Source: Pseudomonas multiresinivorans
GTDB lineage: Bacteria; Pseudomonadota; Gammaproteobacteria; Pseudomonadales; Pseudomonadaceae
NCBI RefSeq assembly: GCF_012971725.1
Contig: NZ_CP048833.1
Location: 4,278,001-4,342,000, forward strand
Length of the DNA: 64,000 nt
Direction of reading: 5' to 3'
A program made the translations under genes and the position numbers. The notes under the pieces are model-generated. The model saw only the letters and a list, made by a program, of their open reading frames with translations. It was not told where the DNA came from and searched no databases. Position 1 is the stretch's first letter. Each line of letters opens with the position of its first letter. This document shows, piece after piece, positions 36,368 to 45,060 of the stretch.

Positions 36368-36673
36368 TCCTGGCAATGGGCAAACGCGCTGGAAGATAAA
36401 TGCGTAGCCCGCTCTTCGAGCGCGAAGTAAGCGAGCTCTGATTTGCCCGGGCCAAACCGCCTGAAGAACAGCCGCTTCGATAAAGTTAGCCACCGATGGC
36501 TATACCACGGAATAAATCTTCCAAGACCAGAACGATTTTCATTACCGAGAGAGGAACTGGCCGATTTCTTTAATCTCCAATAGCACTCAATCCAGCTGTA
36601 CCCACCAGGCTGCTGCCCAACAGTCTGGTAGGTATTTTCACATTGGATATCGATGGTGCAACACCGTAAAGTG
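36368..36673. other. Gap of 306 bases between converging island genes
   Basis: No supportable gene. A minus-strand frame (36322-36690) encodes 122 Trp- and Arg-rich residues without a ribosome site. The AT content rises towards the right, into the PRTase-like gene. Confidence 0.45.
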
Positions 36674-38830
36674 CTATGCCAACGACGCAATTCGATTCAG
36701 CAGAAAACGTACATCTGCAGGCAGCACGACATCTCTAAATTCATTAACTATGTCGCCCAAATTGGCTTTGGTGACTTGTAGGCGCTCAGACCACAATGCC
36801 ATCAAGAACTCCAACGCAGCCTCGCCTTGATCCTCTTCACAGCTACGTATTACCGAAACCAGGACATCAGTCATTTTCTGACTAAAGTCACTGTCTATCG
36901 AGTAGTTCAACTCGATCGGCGAAGCTGCCCTCAAGAGACACGCTTGAATTACACCATCGTTGTATCTATCAAAGCACGCAGGACTAATAACTGTGGAGTG
37001 ATAGATACTTGAGAGGCCATCCTCATCTGTCTTTGACCTTAAGTCATGTAGAATTGACTGAATTGTCCAGTAAACATCTGCCTGGCTAGCATCCACATCT
37101 GCCAACTGCAACTCTGACCAAAATGCAAATGTACTTCTTAATCTAAGTGCAGATCCTACGCTAGTTTTTAAGAATAGATCATTCGAGCCCTCTGCTCCTG
37201 CGGCAAGAGCCTCGAGCCTTTCATTTAAAGAAGTTGGTAATATCTCAGTTTGCCCGGATAGCTGATCATCAGCGAATTGGCTAAGCAGCCTTCTCTCAAC
37301 ATCCCATGCAGTTTCAGTAATAGATGCAATTCGGGGCATTGGGCACTCGTGCAGAACTATCAATGTGTGCCCACCGAGCTGCAGATCCTTACGCAACTGA
37401 TCCAGCACTTCACGACTCTGAAGCTTCGAGAATCCAACGAGGTAGAGGATAGAGGAAGACTTAGCAATGCAGCGTAAGCGGCGAGAAGCATCCAATAGCT
37501 TTCGACCTGACGTAATGGCTCCCGCGACCACAACGACCGAAGCTGACTCACTAAGAGACTCAGGCGATACATCGGCAATACTACACCAGTCCACCCCATC
37601 TTCGCCGACAACCCCCATCAATTCTCCCATAAGGGCCTTCGATCCGGGATCATCTAGCGAAATCACGCGCCCAACATCATGGGAGAAATGCTTATTTACT
37701 ACGCGCTTGAATTCATTCTTAAACGTGTCAGGCGCAGTCCCAAGAAACCCCTCGACATCTATATAGAAGTGCTCCTTAGAGTCAACACCCACATCTGAAA
37801 CCTGGCTCCACTTCAACAGCCCCTTTACGGCAAAGTCCTTGAAGAACTCAGCACGATCTTTCGAAAAGTCCTTCTTCTTTATTACCAACTGACTATGACT
37901 TGGAGTTTCAGGTAGAAACTGGTCGCCCACAATCTTGATTAACCTCGAACCACGAGCACAATGCGAGCACTCCTCAGCCTTAGAAGACGAAACATCAGGA
38001 GGAATAGCACCAGTCACATTGTAAATACCAACCTGATCAGGCCCGAGCCTACTATAAAAAAGAGTAACGACCTGCTCATTCGTGAAATTTTTTGCATCCA
38101 ATATCTTGGAAGCCAGACCACCACTTGTGGTTGCGGAAATCAACACTAAACTTTCTGGACTTTCAACAAAGTCATAGTCTTGATTCACTGCAGCATACGA
38201 CTCATAACTCTCCACTAACGGCAGCCAGCCAACGTAGCGCTCAGACATTAGAACCGCCACACATACAAGATAAGAGATAGACGAGGTATCTACATAAATT
38301 CTTGTCGGACGAGAAGCAAGCAAAGGGAGTAGCGCTATCGCCAGGAAAGAAACCTCCTCACTCGCCACTAGCAAATTAGAAGCTCGTATGAAAGCATTAC
38401 AATGATCAGAGGATGGCTTCAAAAAGTGGAAATTCGAAGTCGCAGATATCAAACCCTGCCTTCGCTTAAATACACTGAGCACTCCAGCATCGAGAATGGC
38501 TTGCTTCAGGGAAGTCGCAAGCGGAGCATCGGTTTGACAATACAATAACTCCCCGGACGCAGTAAAGAAAATCGGCTTTAGCTTCTCCGCGGGCTCACCA
38601 ACAAATGAGTTAAACTCACTCGAAAAAGAAGAATCGCCCAGCAAATCGAGCAGATCGCTCTTTTTACGTTCAGAGCCAAGTACGTAAACCATGCACGGAA
38701 GCAGGTTAGTCTCGACATCTGATTTTACGGCCTTGATAATTTGATCTGCATTTACATCTGTCAAACACGACAGCAACAGAGCCGGCCTGGAATTACCGCA
38801 AGGAAAGCGAAATGCAAAACATTGGCTCAT
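36674..38830 (-). CDS. Tandem phosphoribosyltransferase-like protein
   Basis: A 718-residue soluble protein. Two segments look like PRPP-binding loops: LVLISATTSGGL (about 228-239) and SVVVVAGAITSGRKL (about 431-445), each after a hydrophobic strand. Upstream of the first is HFLKPSSDHCNAFIR (135-149), the type of hood segment seen in orotate-type PRTases. A CxxC (288-291, ECSHCARGSRLIKIVGDQF) sits between the two units. The C-terminal 250 residues are helical and unassigned. The start overlaps the GHKL ATPase stop by four bases (ATGA). AT-richer than flanking genes. Enzymatic activity and substrate are unknown. Confidence 0.7.
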   Translation of the reverse strand: MSQCFAFRFPCGNSRPALLLSCLTDVNADQIIKAVKSDVETNLLPCMVYVLGSERKKSDLLDLLGDSSFSSEFNSFVGEPAEKLKPIFFTASGELLYCQTDAPLATSLKQAILDAGVLSVFKRRQGLISATSNFHFLKPSSDHCNAFIRASNLLVASEEVSFLAIALLPLLASRPTRIYVDTSSISYLVCVAVLMSERYVGWLPLVESYESYAAVNQDYDFVESPESLVLISATTSGGLASKILDAKNFTNEQVVTLFYSRLGPDQVGIYNVTGAIPPDVSSSKAEECSHCARGSRLIKIVGDQFLPETPSHSQLVIKKKDFSKDRAEFFKDFAVKGLLKWSQVSDVGVDSKEHFYIDVEGFLGTAPDTFKNEFKRVVNKHFSHDVGRVISLDDPGSKALMGELMGVVGEDGVDWCSIADVSPESLSESASVVVVAGAITSGRKLLDASRRLRCIAKSSSILYLVGFSKLQSREVLDQLRKDLQLGGHTLIVLHECPMPRIASITETAWDVERRLLSQFADDQLSGQTEILPTSLNERLEALAAGAEGSNDLFLKTSVGSALRLRSTFAFWSELQLADVDASQADVYWTIQSILHDLRSKTDEDGLSSIYHSTVISPACFDRYNDGVIQACLLRAASPIELNYSIDSDFSQKMTDVLVSVIRSCEEDQGEAALEFLMALWSERLQVTKANLGDIVNEFRDVVLPADVRFLLNRIASLA

Positions 38831-40011
38831 TGTTTTGCCTCCAGCGGTATCAATAGTGTAACTGAAGCCCCAGCTACAGGTTGCATCGAGGTTATCTGCG
38901 TTTGCGCCGGTGACTCTGTCACCCAATCGAAGAACTCACAAGGATCATCAGACACGTAAGGTTGTGCAACAAAATCTCTATACAGCGACAGCCGGCCACT
39001 ACGAACCCGGATAAAACCTTTCAGTTTGGTCAAACGATCCATTACAACGGGTAAGCCATGCCCTTTACTGCTGCTCTCCGTAGAAGTCTGTCGAGCAGTG
39101 AAGCACTTCTTCAATATTAGATACTCATGACCTACGTCACCATCATTGAATGACTCAGACTTATCCGTACACCAGCGCTTATAATAACCATAGCCCGAGT
39201 CAACGATACTAATCTCAATAAACCGCCCCCTGTCCGCCAACCCTTCAAAGGATTTTAAATACAGAGAAAGACCCCGTTCATCGTGAGTCCGTTTATCCAT
39301 CGCAGACTTCGACAGGTTTATTCCATTGGTGTAGATAACCCTCTGACCAGGCTTAATCCACTCGGTGCGAGGCGCAGATCTTGACCCGTGCTCGTGGCTA
39401 TTCATGAAAAGCTCGAAGAACATCCTTCCTAGATGCGCCGTGCTATCTTGAGATAGGCGCTTAGCCCCGCCCATCACATCAATAGACCGCTCCACCATAG
39501 AGCAAATAACTGTTTCTATCTGAGCCATTTGCCTTGGCTGAGGCTTTTCATTTTTTGGGTGTATATAAAAATTCTTATCAAATCCTTTGGTACTATGATC
39601 AACAAAAGAAAACCAACATAGCGGCCCACGCTGCTGGCCAAACTTACTCTTACCTTGCTCCGCAACGACCTTACTCGCCGCCTCGTTTATTTGGGGACGC
39701 AAATCTATCGAACCTGCCGAATCACTGATTATTTGACCCCACATAGATGCGCACAGCCTATGCGGCTTACTTACTGAATCCCTAACCTGTTCCTCAGAAC
39801 TTTGGCTTTTACCACCAACAACAAGCTGCCTATTTCTCCTCAGTCGGCCCCACGTATTTACCGCCTGGATTGCAGCAGCAATACCACCAAAGTGTGAATT
39901 ATTGCTTTCCATCGGCAGATACAAAGGCTCCTCTGGATTGCCCCCGTCAAGCTTAGACATGAATTCTTCACAACTATCAATTGTCAAATCCGTGGGGAAA
40001 CTCAACGCCAT
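38827..40011 (-). CDS. GHKL/HATPase-fold ATP-binding protein
   Basis: A 394-residue protein with the Bergerat ATPase boxes: N-box FFELFMNSHEHG (Glu200, Asn204), G1 DSGYG (271-275) and G2 SKGHGL (315-320). There is no histidine phospho-acceptor domain and no membrane helix. The first 40 residues (ALSFPTDLTIDSCEEFMSKL) resemble a STAS/MEDS-type start. It is translationally coupled to the PRTase-like gene. GAGGTAAAT precedes the ATG at 40011. ATP binding is well supported; role unknown. Confidence 0.8.
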   Translation of the reverse strand: MALSFPTDLTIDSCEEFMSKLDGGNPEEPLYLPMESNNSHFGGIAAAIQAVNTWGRLRRNRQLVVGGKSQSSEEQVRDSVSKPHRLCASMWGQIISDSAGSIDLRPQINEAASKVVAEQGKSKFGQQRGPLCWFSFVDHSTKGFDKNFYIHPKNEKPQPRQMAQIETVICSMVERSIDVMGGAKRLSQDSTAHLGRMFFELFMNSHEHGSRSAPRTEWIKPGQRVIYTNGINLSKSAMDKRTHDERGLSLYLKSFEGLADRGRFIEISIVDSGYGYYKRWCTDKSESFNDGDVGHEYLILKKCFTARQTSTESSSKGHGLPVVMDRLTKLKGFIRVRSGRLSLYRDFVAQPYVSDDPCEFFDWVTESPAQTQITSMQPVAGASVTLLIPLEAKQ

Positions 40012-40074
40012 ATTTACCTCGTAAAATTTCTTGAGATAGCTCGCTTGAGCATCGTCTGACAAACCCAATAAATT

Positions 40075-41298
40075 TCAATCTCGTATTGAGCATTGTGGTA
40101 GCGCCCCAATGACCTCGTCGAGCGTTGAGCGGTCTTTGTCGAGATGACGCACTCCAATCCATGTCAGCGCGATCTGGTTATCTCCGATTCGGACAGTGTC
40201 GCTGACTCCCAGTAGCCTAAGGATCTCCAGCCCCCTTACCTCGTCAACCTCCATATTGTCGTCTGGCAGAGGCTCCCAGTTCTTCAATGCTTCCTCTGCC
40301 TCCTGGTGCGTCTCATAGAGGTCGAGAGTGCGAACCCACCAGTAGTCGTCGTACTCATGAATGACATCCGGGCAACCGTCCGAGAAGATCGCAAACACTC
40401 GGCGGGTAGAAAGGGCTTCGACGTCAGGATGGTTGTCTCCGCGCCTTAGAATCCAGGCACCATTTGGCCCACGAGCACTGAGATGCGGAACCAACACCAG
40501 CTGAAACGTGGTTGCATCGCCCTCGAAGCAACTCACCTCAAGGTGGGGGCGTCCGAGGCGAACTATCGCTCCCCCGCAACGCATCTCTGAATTGGAGTCT
40601 CGTGACCACTCTCCCCAAGGCTCTTTCTCCTTCATCAGTCGGCAAAGAGGCGCCATGAGCTCCTGAGATTTCTTACCGAGATTTATGAATTGACGCCTTT
40701 CCGACTCTGGCATTTCTTCATCCCGAAGAGGCTCGAGGATCTCGCCCTCGAAGGAGACAAACTCACTCTTAAGGACACCCCGCTGAATAAGCTCAGCGAC
40801 CTCGACCATCTCTCCGCCGTAGCAGCGCAGTTGCTCGCCACGCAGTGGAACGCAGTCTGTCTCGCGGGCAGCCCGGCCGGCAGTTGGATCAATCTGAATG
40901 GAGTCGAGTGCTCCCTTCCAATCGCATCCCTTACCAGACCAAACCAGAACAGCATCTGGAAACGCCACCCCTGAAGAGTTCTCACCTGGTGAGCCGCGGT
41001 AATAACGCACCAAGGGAAGCGTGCCAAAGAAGCCCCTGGTGATCACCCTATCGCTCGGAACCCAGCCATCTCGGGAGCTGTAATCCATCACGAGATCGAG
41101 ATCACCGCACTCCAAAGCACCGCGTGCATACGATCCGACGACCCAGATCGATGACACTGCGATAGTTGGAGACTGCTTCCCCCCTAGCGGATCGACATGC
41201 TCGACCACTCGCTCGGAAACCTCATCCAACCTGGAGCAAATTCGCTCGAGCTTTTTCCTAAACGATGCCCTTGGGTACCGCTTCTCTGTAGCGACCAT
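40075..41298 (-). CDS. Nucleotidyltransferase-fold protein
   Basis: A 407-residue protein with the Pol-beta nucleotidyltransferase motif VVGSYARGALECGDLDLVMDY: Gly55-Ser56 and Asp66/Asp68. The third acidic residue may be in DAVLVW. The rest contains an uncharacterised, Trp-rich C-terminal region. It is not close to CD-NTases of CBASS by eye, nor is a typical MNT antitoxin (those are about 100 residues). Start at 41298 because AAAGGA is well spaced; an ATG two codons earlier is adjacent to it. It is 63 bases upstream of the GHKL gene. Confidence 0.75.
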   Translation of the reverse strand: MVATEKRYPRASFRKKLERICSRLDEVSERVVEHVDPLGGKQSPTIAVSSIWVVGSYARGALECGDLDLVMDYSSRDGWVPSDRVITRGFFGTLPLVRYYRGSPGENSSGVAFPDAVLVWSGKGCDWKGALDSIQIDPTAGRAARETDCVPLRGEQLRCYGGEMVEVAELIQRGVLKSEFVSFEGEILEPLRDEEMPESERRQFINLGKKSQELMAPLCRLMKEKEPWGEWSRDSNSEMRCGGAIVRLGRPHLEVSCFEGDATTFQLVLVPHLSARGPNGAWILRRGDNHPDVEALSTRRVFAIFSDGCPDVIHEYDDYWWVRTLDLYETHQEAEEALKNWEPLPDDNMEVDEVRGLEILRLLGVSDTVRIGDNQIALTWIGVRHLDKDRSTLDEVIGALPQCSIRD

Positions 41299-41359
41299 GT
41301 TCATCCTTTGAACAATGCATGGGTTGAGGTAGCTGTCGCGGTGCAGCGCGATGAGTTGG

Positions 41360-41458
41360 CTAAGAAGCGCTTTCGTCGGTAGAACGTTTCTTGAGTTTCA
41401 GAATGAAGCTACCCGCTTCCTCCTCAATCTCAAGCACATCGCCCAGGCTCCACCCCAT
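41360..41458 (-). CDS. Possible 32-residue AbrB-like small protein
   Basis: ATG four bases after the TIGR04141-type gene's stop; encodes GWSLGDVLEIEEEAGSFILK and a basic end. This resembles the second half of an AbrB/MazE swapped-hairpin domain (LGxxxGDxLEIxxxxGxIxL). It is shorter than a full domain, so it may be a remnant or a minimal antitoxin-like peptide. GAGTAAG could serve as ribosome site. Confidence 0.4.
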   Translation of the reverse strand: MGWSLGDVLEIEEEAGSFILKLKKRSTDESAS

Positions 41459-41462
41459 CTGC

Positions 41463-43130
41463 TTACTCGTCGACTTCTTGCGCAGCGACCTCACCAGCAG
41501 GCTTCTGAATAATCTCCAGCGCCATAGGGAGATCGAGCTGCTCGAGGCGATCCGCTGCGGCTTGTAGGCTGACTTTACTGAAAAACGGTATGCCTATGCT
41601 GCCGTCCTTATAGGGCTTGCGCATGATCCCATAGACAACGGTGTACTCTGCACGAGCGACTCTCCCATGGATAGCTGGTAGCAGGGGCAGCGAGCCTGGG
41701 CGACGTTGATTCACCTCCCTCCGCAGCTTCTTCCTGAACTCCGAATCGCTGACCAATGCCTCCGCGCTGACGATGCCTTGCGCCCAGAGGTGACTAATCG
41801 GCCCAGAAGAGTGGCCATCTTTTAGATGGATGAACTCCTTCGCCTCCGACAGGAAATCGCAAGGTTCAATGTTCGCATTCCTCACACCGCCTGGGTTGAT
41901 CTTCACCTGATCCAGGCAGAGCAGATCAGGGCGAGTCTCCTCCAAGTGGGCGATCAGCTCCCGCTCGTTGTTACAGGTAGTTGGCCCGATGATCACGACC
42001 TTAGGAATCTGCTCGTACCGCGCCTCAATCTGCTCCTTGAAACTCTGCTCGATACGGTACCAATTGCCGGAGAAGAGGACGTAGCTGCTCTCCTGACCGC
42101 TATCCTCCAAGGTCGTCTCGAATGTGAAGCACTGGTAAACCTTCCAGCCCACGTTGAAGGTCTCAGAGGTTCCTGTCTTGGCTTTGATGTAGTGCTTTTC
42201 GCGAACCTCATCAATCCCACCCCTGAAGTCGCAGCGATTCAACTCCGCCACGTAGTCTTCGATGGAAAGACTGTGGAACGTAGCGCCACTGCCGCCAAAG
42301 CCGTTGTAGTGAAGGAGGCAGCCCTCTTCGTAATCCACCACTTCGGGAGGCGCCATATGCAAGTCGCTTTCACCGCCGGCGCGAAGAGTCTGCAGGGCCT
42401 CAAAAAGACGATCGTTCAGAACCTGAATCGTGTCGTTGTCCCTGACCGACTGCATATTGTCGACCCAAGCGAAGTCTTCCTTGTAGGCTTCGGAGACGTA
42501 GGCATCGAGGATCTCTTCGCACTTGTCCTGCAAGCCAACTGAGCTGACCCGGCAAGTGATAGAGAGACTGTCACGACCGGCCAGGAACTTCGCGAAGTCG
42601 CTATTGGAGGGAGTTCCTCCAGCAACGCGGGCCAGGTCGCGAAGCATGTCGACACCAAAGTCTTGGATGTCGCTGTCCTTGCTTGCCTGCACACGTTTCT
42701 GAAAAGTGACCGCATCTGGGGTGGCCAAATCGAGTGTTCGGATGCCGTCTCGCGGAACCGAATTCAGAGTCACTTTGAGACCAAAATGGCGCTCGAAGGC
42801 TTCCTCATCGAGCGCAATATGAATGTGCCCAAAACAGATCGCCATTGTGCGGCCACGTACTGGGAGAACTAAAACAGCCCCTGCCCCGCTGGAGATGATT
42901 TCATCGGGGTGTTCCACCATGTGCTCTTCAATAAAGGGAAGCCACGACGGGGGCTTTGTATAGAGCTGGCCTACAAACAGCAACGCGTCGTCAATGCTCG
43001 TCCAGCTGTACTGTCGAATCGAGCCCTTCCCACCATCAGGTGCGTAGGCGATCTTGAGAACAGAATCTGGCGCCCGCCCCTCCTTCAAAAGGCGTACGGA
43101 AAGCGTCCTTGTCGTCTCCTGGTTGGGCAT
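41463..43130 (-). CDS. TIGR04141/DUF6119 sporadically distributed protein
   Basis: A 555-residue soluble protein whose N-terminus TRTLSVRLLKEGRAPDSVLKIAYAP and overall layout match, from memory, the TIGR04141 (DUF6119) family, found patchily on mobile DNA. Landmarks are PVRGRTMAICFGHIHIALDEEAFERHFGLKVTLN, FVDML-like DMLRDLARVAGG, SSYVLFSGNWYRIEQSFKEQIEARY and the C-terminal ARAEYTVVYGIMR. No catalytic motif is obvious. GAGAG precedes the ATG at 43130. It is the first gene of the minus-strand block and higher in GC than the PRTase/GHKL pair. Confidence 0.7.
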   Translation of the reverse strand: MPNQETTRTLSVRLLKEGRAPDSVLKIAYAPDGGKGSIRQYSWTSIDDALLFVGQLYTKPPSWLPFIEEHMVEHPDEIISSGAGAVLVLPVRGRTMAICFGHIHIALDEEAFERHFGLKVTLNSVPRDGIRTLDLATPDAVTFQKRVQASKDSDIQDFGVDMLRDLARVAGGTPSNSDFAKFLAGRDSLSITCRVSSVGLQDKCEEILDAYVSEAYKEDFAWVDNMQSVRDNDTIQVLNDRLFEALQTLRAGGESDLHMAPPEVVDYEEGCLLHYNGFGGSGATFHSLSIEDYVAELNRCDFRGGIDEVREKHYIKAKTGTSETFNVGWKVYQCFTFETTLEDSGQESSYVLFSGNWYRIEQSFKEQIEARYEQIPKVVIIGPTTCNNERELIAHLEETRPDLLCLDQVKINPGGVRNANIEPCDFLSEAKEFIHLKDGHSSGPISHLWAQGIVSAEALVSDSEFRKKLRREVNQRRPGSLPLLPAIHGRVARAEYTVVYGIMRKPYKDGSIGIPFFSKVSLQAAADRLEQLDLPMALEIIQKPAGEVAAQEVDE

Positions 43131-43262
43131 CGCGTCTCTCCATGAGCAAAACACGTCCTACCAACACGCTAACCGAGTATAGCCATCCTCCAAACCGGCA
43201 GACTTTGCCTTATAGCCCGCCAACAGCAACTCGCACAGCTGGGTTGCTATACGTGGGAGGAA

Positions 43263-43285
43263 GGCTCGGTTCTATTAACCGAGCC
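43263..43285 (-). terminator. Hairpin at end of catabolic operon
   Basis: GGCTCGGTT, CTATT, AACCGAGCC, eight bases past the cyclase stop codon. Perfect 9-bp stem, poor T-run; ends the catabolic transcript before the defence-like block. Confidence 0.65.
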
Positions 43286-43292
43286 GACCGAC

Positions 43293-44075
43293 TCACTCAA
43301 ACAAGGCCACGGCGCGCACGAACCCTGCGGAAGCGTGACGGATCTTGTAAGGGAAGCACGATACCCAGAACCCACTGGCAGGAAGCTGGTCGAGGTTTGC
43401 CAGTTTTTCCATCTGTCCGTAACCGATATCGCGACCGGCCTTGTGCCCTTCCCAAATGATCGACGCATCACCTGATTCAGCGAATCGCTCACGCGTGTAT
43501 TTGAAGGGCGCGTCCCAGCTCCAGGCGTCGGTACCGACAACTCGTACTCCACGCTCCAGCAGATAGAGAGTCGCTTCGCGCCCCATTCCTACGCCAGCAT
43601 CAAGGTAGCCGGGTTGCCCAAAGAGGCTGCCGGCTCGCGTGTTGATCATCACGATTTCCAGTGGTTTGAGCTCGTGACCGATGCGCTGCAACTCCGCTTC
43701 TACCTCAGCGGCAGTCACTACATGGCCGTCGGGGAACCCCCGGAAATCCAGCTTTACACCAGGTTGAAGGCACCACTCCAGCGGCAGCTCATCAATACCA
43801 AATGCAGGCTTACCGCCGTCAGTGGTGGAGGCGTAGTGCCAAGGCGCATCCATGTGGGTTCCACTGTGCGTGGTGATGGAAAGGCGCTCAGCCGCCCAGG
43901 ACTCATCACCCGGCAGATCTTCCTTGCGAAGACCAGGGAACATCGCAGCCATCTCTGGCCAGCCTTCCTGGTGATCCATGTAATCGATCTTGGGCAACAG
44001 CGGCGGCGGATCCGTGTACGGATTGTTGTCGAGAGAAACCGACAGATCGAGCATGCGGCACTTACTGAGATTCAT
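43293..44075 (-). CDS. Cyclase-family metal-dependent hydrolase
   Basis: Kynurenine formamidase/isatin hydrolase-like fold, 260 residues. The metal motif HSGTHMDAPWHY (HxGTHxDxPxH) is intact, followed by DELPLEWCLQPGVKLDF and IVMINTRAG. Members hydrolyse amides or lactam/lactone rings, using zinc or manganese. It is the last gene of the catabolic run; its start overlaps the epimerase gene by 14 bases. A late hydrolysis step on a ring-cleavage product is the natural guess. Confidence 0.88.
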   Translation of the reverse strand: MNLSKCRMLDLSVSLDNNPYTDPPPLLPKIDYMDHQEGWPEMAAMFPGLRKEDLPGDESWAAERLSITTHSGTHMDAPWHYASTTDGGKPAFGIDELPLEWCLQPGVKLDFRGFPDGHVVTAAEVEAELQRIGHELKPLEIVMINTRAGSLFGQPGYLDAGVGMGREATLYLLERGVRVVGTDAWSWDAPFKYTRERFAESGDASIIWEGHKAGRDIGYGQMEKLANLDQLPASGFWVSCFPYKIRHASAGFVRAVALFE

Positions 44076-45060
44076 TGGTAGCAACTCCTGTCTTGGAGGT
44101 GGTCGAGCGACTGCGACGGGGGGCGGCTGGTAGTGAGTTCCGCAACAGGGCCGCGGCGGAGCCGTCATGACAGAAACCGATAGCCCGGGCTCGAGGCGTT
44201 CTAAGTTGCGGTTGACGACCGAACAAGCCTTCCAACTGAGCGTCAGGCTTGAATTCAATCTGCTCTCCATTGGCCTCGCCGAAGCGCACAGCCAACGCAT
44301 CTAGAAGCTGAGCGATCGAAAGCTGCAGCACCGGAAGCTGCCAGACTCGTTCTTCCGTCAGATTCTTGAGCTCAGCTGCATGCAGAAGGTTGTCCACGCA
44401 GCATCGCGCAGACATCCACCACGCCGTTGCCTGAGGCGAAACAGGACAGGCGTAGGCATCTCCTGCGGCATATGCATGCATCAGGTCGCTCATGAACGCC
44501 GACTTCAATCCGTTTGGCTCTCGCGGACGGGCGACAATGCCAGGAAGCCGAAGCGCACGACCATCGACCTCTCCCCTCCTGGCCAAGTCCTCAATAGCGA
44601 TTTCGATCATGCGCTTGTGAGCAGCATAAGAAAGCTGCGGGCGTGAGGGCTGACACTCATCCATACGGGCAGGGAGCTCTCCGCCATACACGGCGACACT
44701 GCTCGCATAAACCAAAACAGGCGGTCGATCGCTGCTCCGCAATTGATGCAGCAGCTCAAGGCTGGCCTGGAGGTTCACTTGATAACCTAGCTCGTAGTTA
44801 GCCTCAGCTGCCCCGCCAGGGATGCTCACCAAGTGGAACACTACATCAACGCCATCAGCGAGTGCCCGACGTAGCAAGGCAGGATCGGTGACACTGCCGT
44901 AATGGCGACGCAGTCGAGAGTCATCGGGAAAGCCGTCCAGCTTTTGGTCAAGAAGCAATAGAGCATCGATCTTGCGCCCTCGAATCACTCCTTGGCTGAG
45001 CAAGCGCGAGACGAGTTCACGACCGACAAACCCATTGGCGCCGGTGACCATCACGCGCAT
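44062..45060 (-). CDS. NAD-dependent epimerase/dehydratase (DenD-like)
   Basis: Extended short-chain dehydrogenase of 332 residues. The Rossmann motif is TGANGFVG, the active-site pair is SYAAHKRM (YxxxK), and VYASSVAVYGG gives the catalytic Ser/Thr region. The C-terminal pattern (WQLPVLQLSIAQLLDAL) suggests a D-erythronate dehydrogenase-type member. In this cluster it may oxidise a hydroxy acid from ring cleavage. Overlaps the FAH gene by ten bases and the cyclase gene by 14. Confidence 0.85.
   Translation of the reverse strand: MRVMVTGANGFVGRELVSRLLSQGVIRGRKIDALLLLDQKLDGFPDDSRLRRHYGSVTDPALLRRALADGVDVVFHLVSIPGGAAEANYELGYQVNLQASLELLHQLRSSDRPPVLVYASSVAVYGGELPARMDECQPSRPQLSYAAHKRMIEIAIEDLARRGEVDGRALRLPGIVARPREPNGLKSAFMSDLMHAYAAGDAYACPVSPQATAWWMSARCCVDNLLHAAELKNLTEERVWQLPVLQLSIAQLLDALAVRFGEANGEQIEFKPDAQLEGLFGRQPQLRTPRARAIGFCHDGSAAALLRNSLPAAPRRSRSTTSKTGVATNESQ

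Noticed and set aside
36322..36690. 122-residue minus-strand frame in the gap beside the PRTase-like gene
   Set aside because: No ribosome site or family; it overlaps the end of the HTH gene. Kept only as a remark in the gap entry.
40075..41298. Reading the nucleotidyltransferase as a CBASS cyclase
   Set aside because: It has the GS...DxD motif but no recognisable CD-NTase surroundings and no CBASS effector such as a transmembrane, nuclease or patatin protein next to it.
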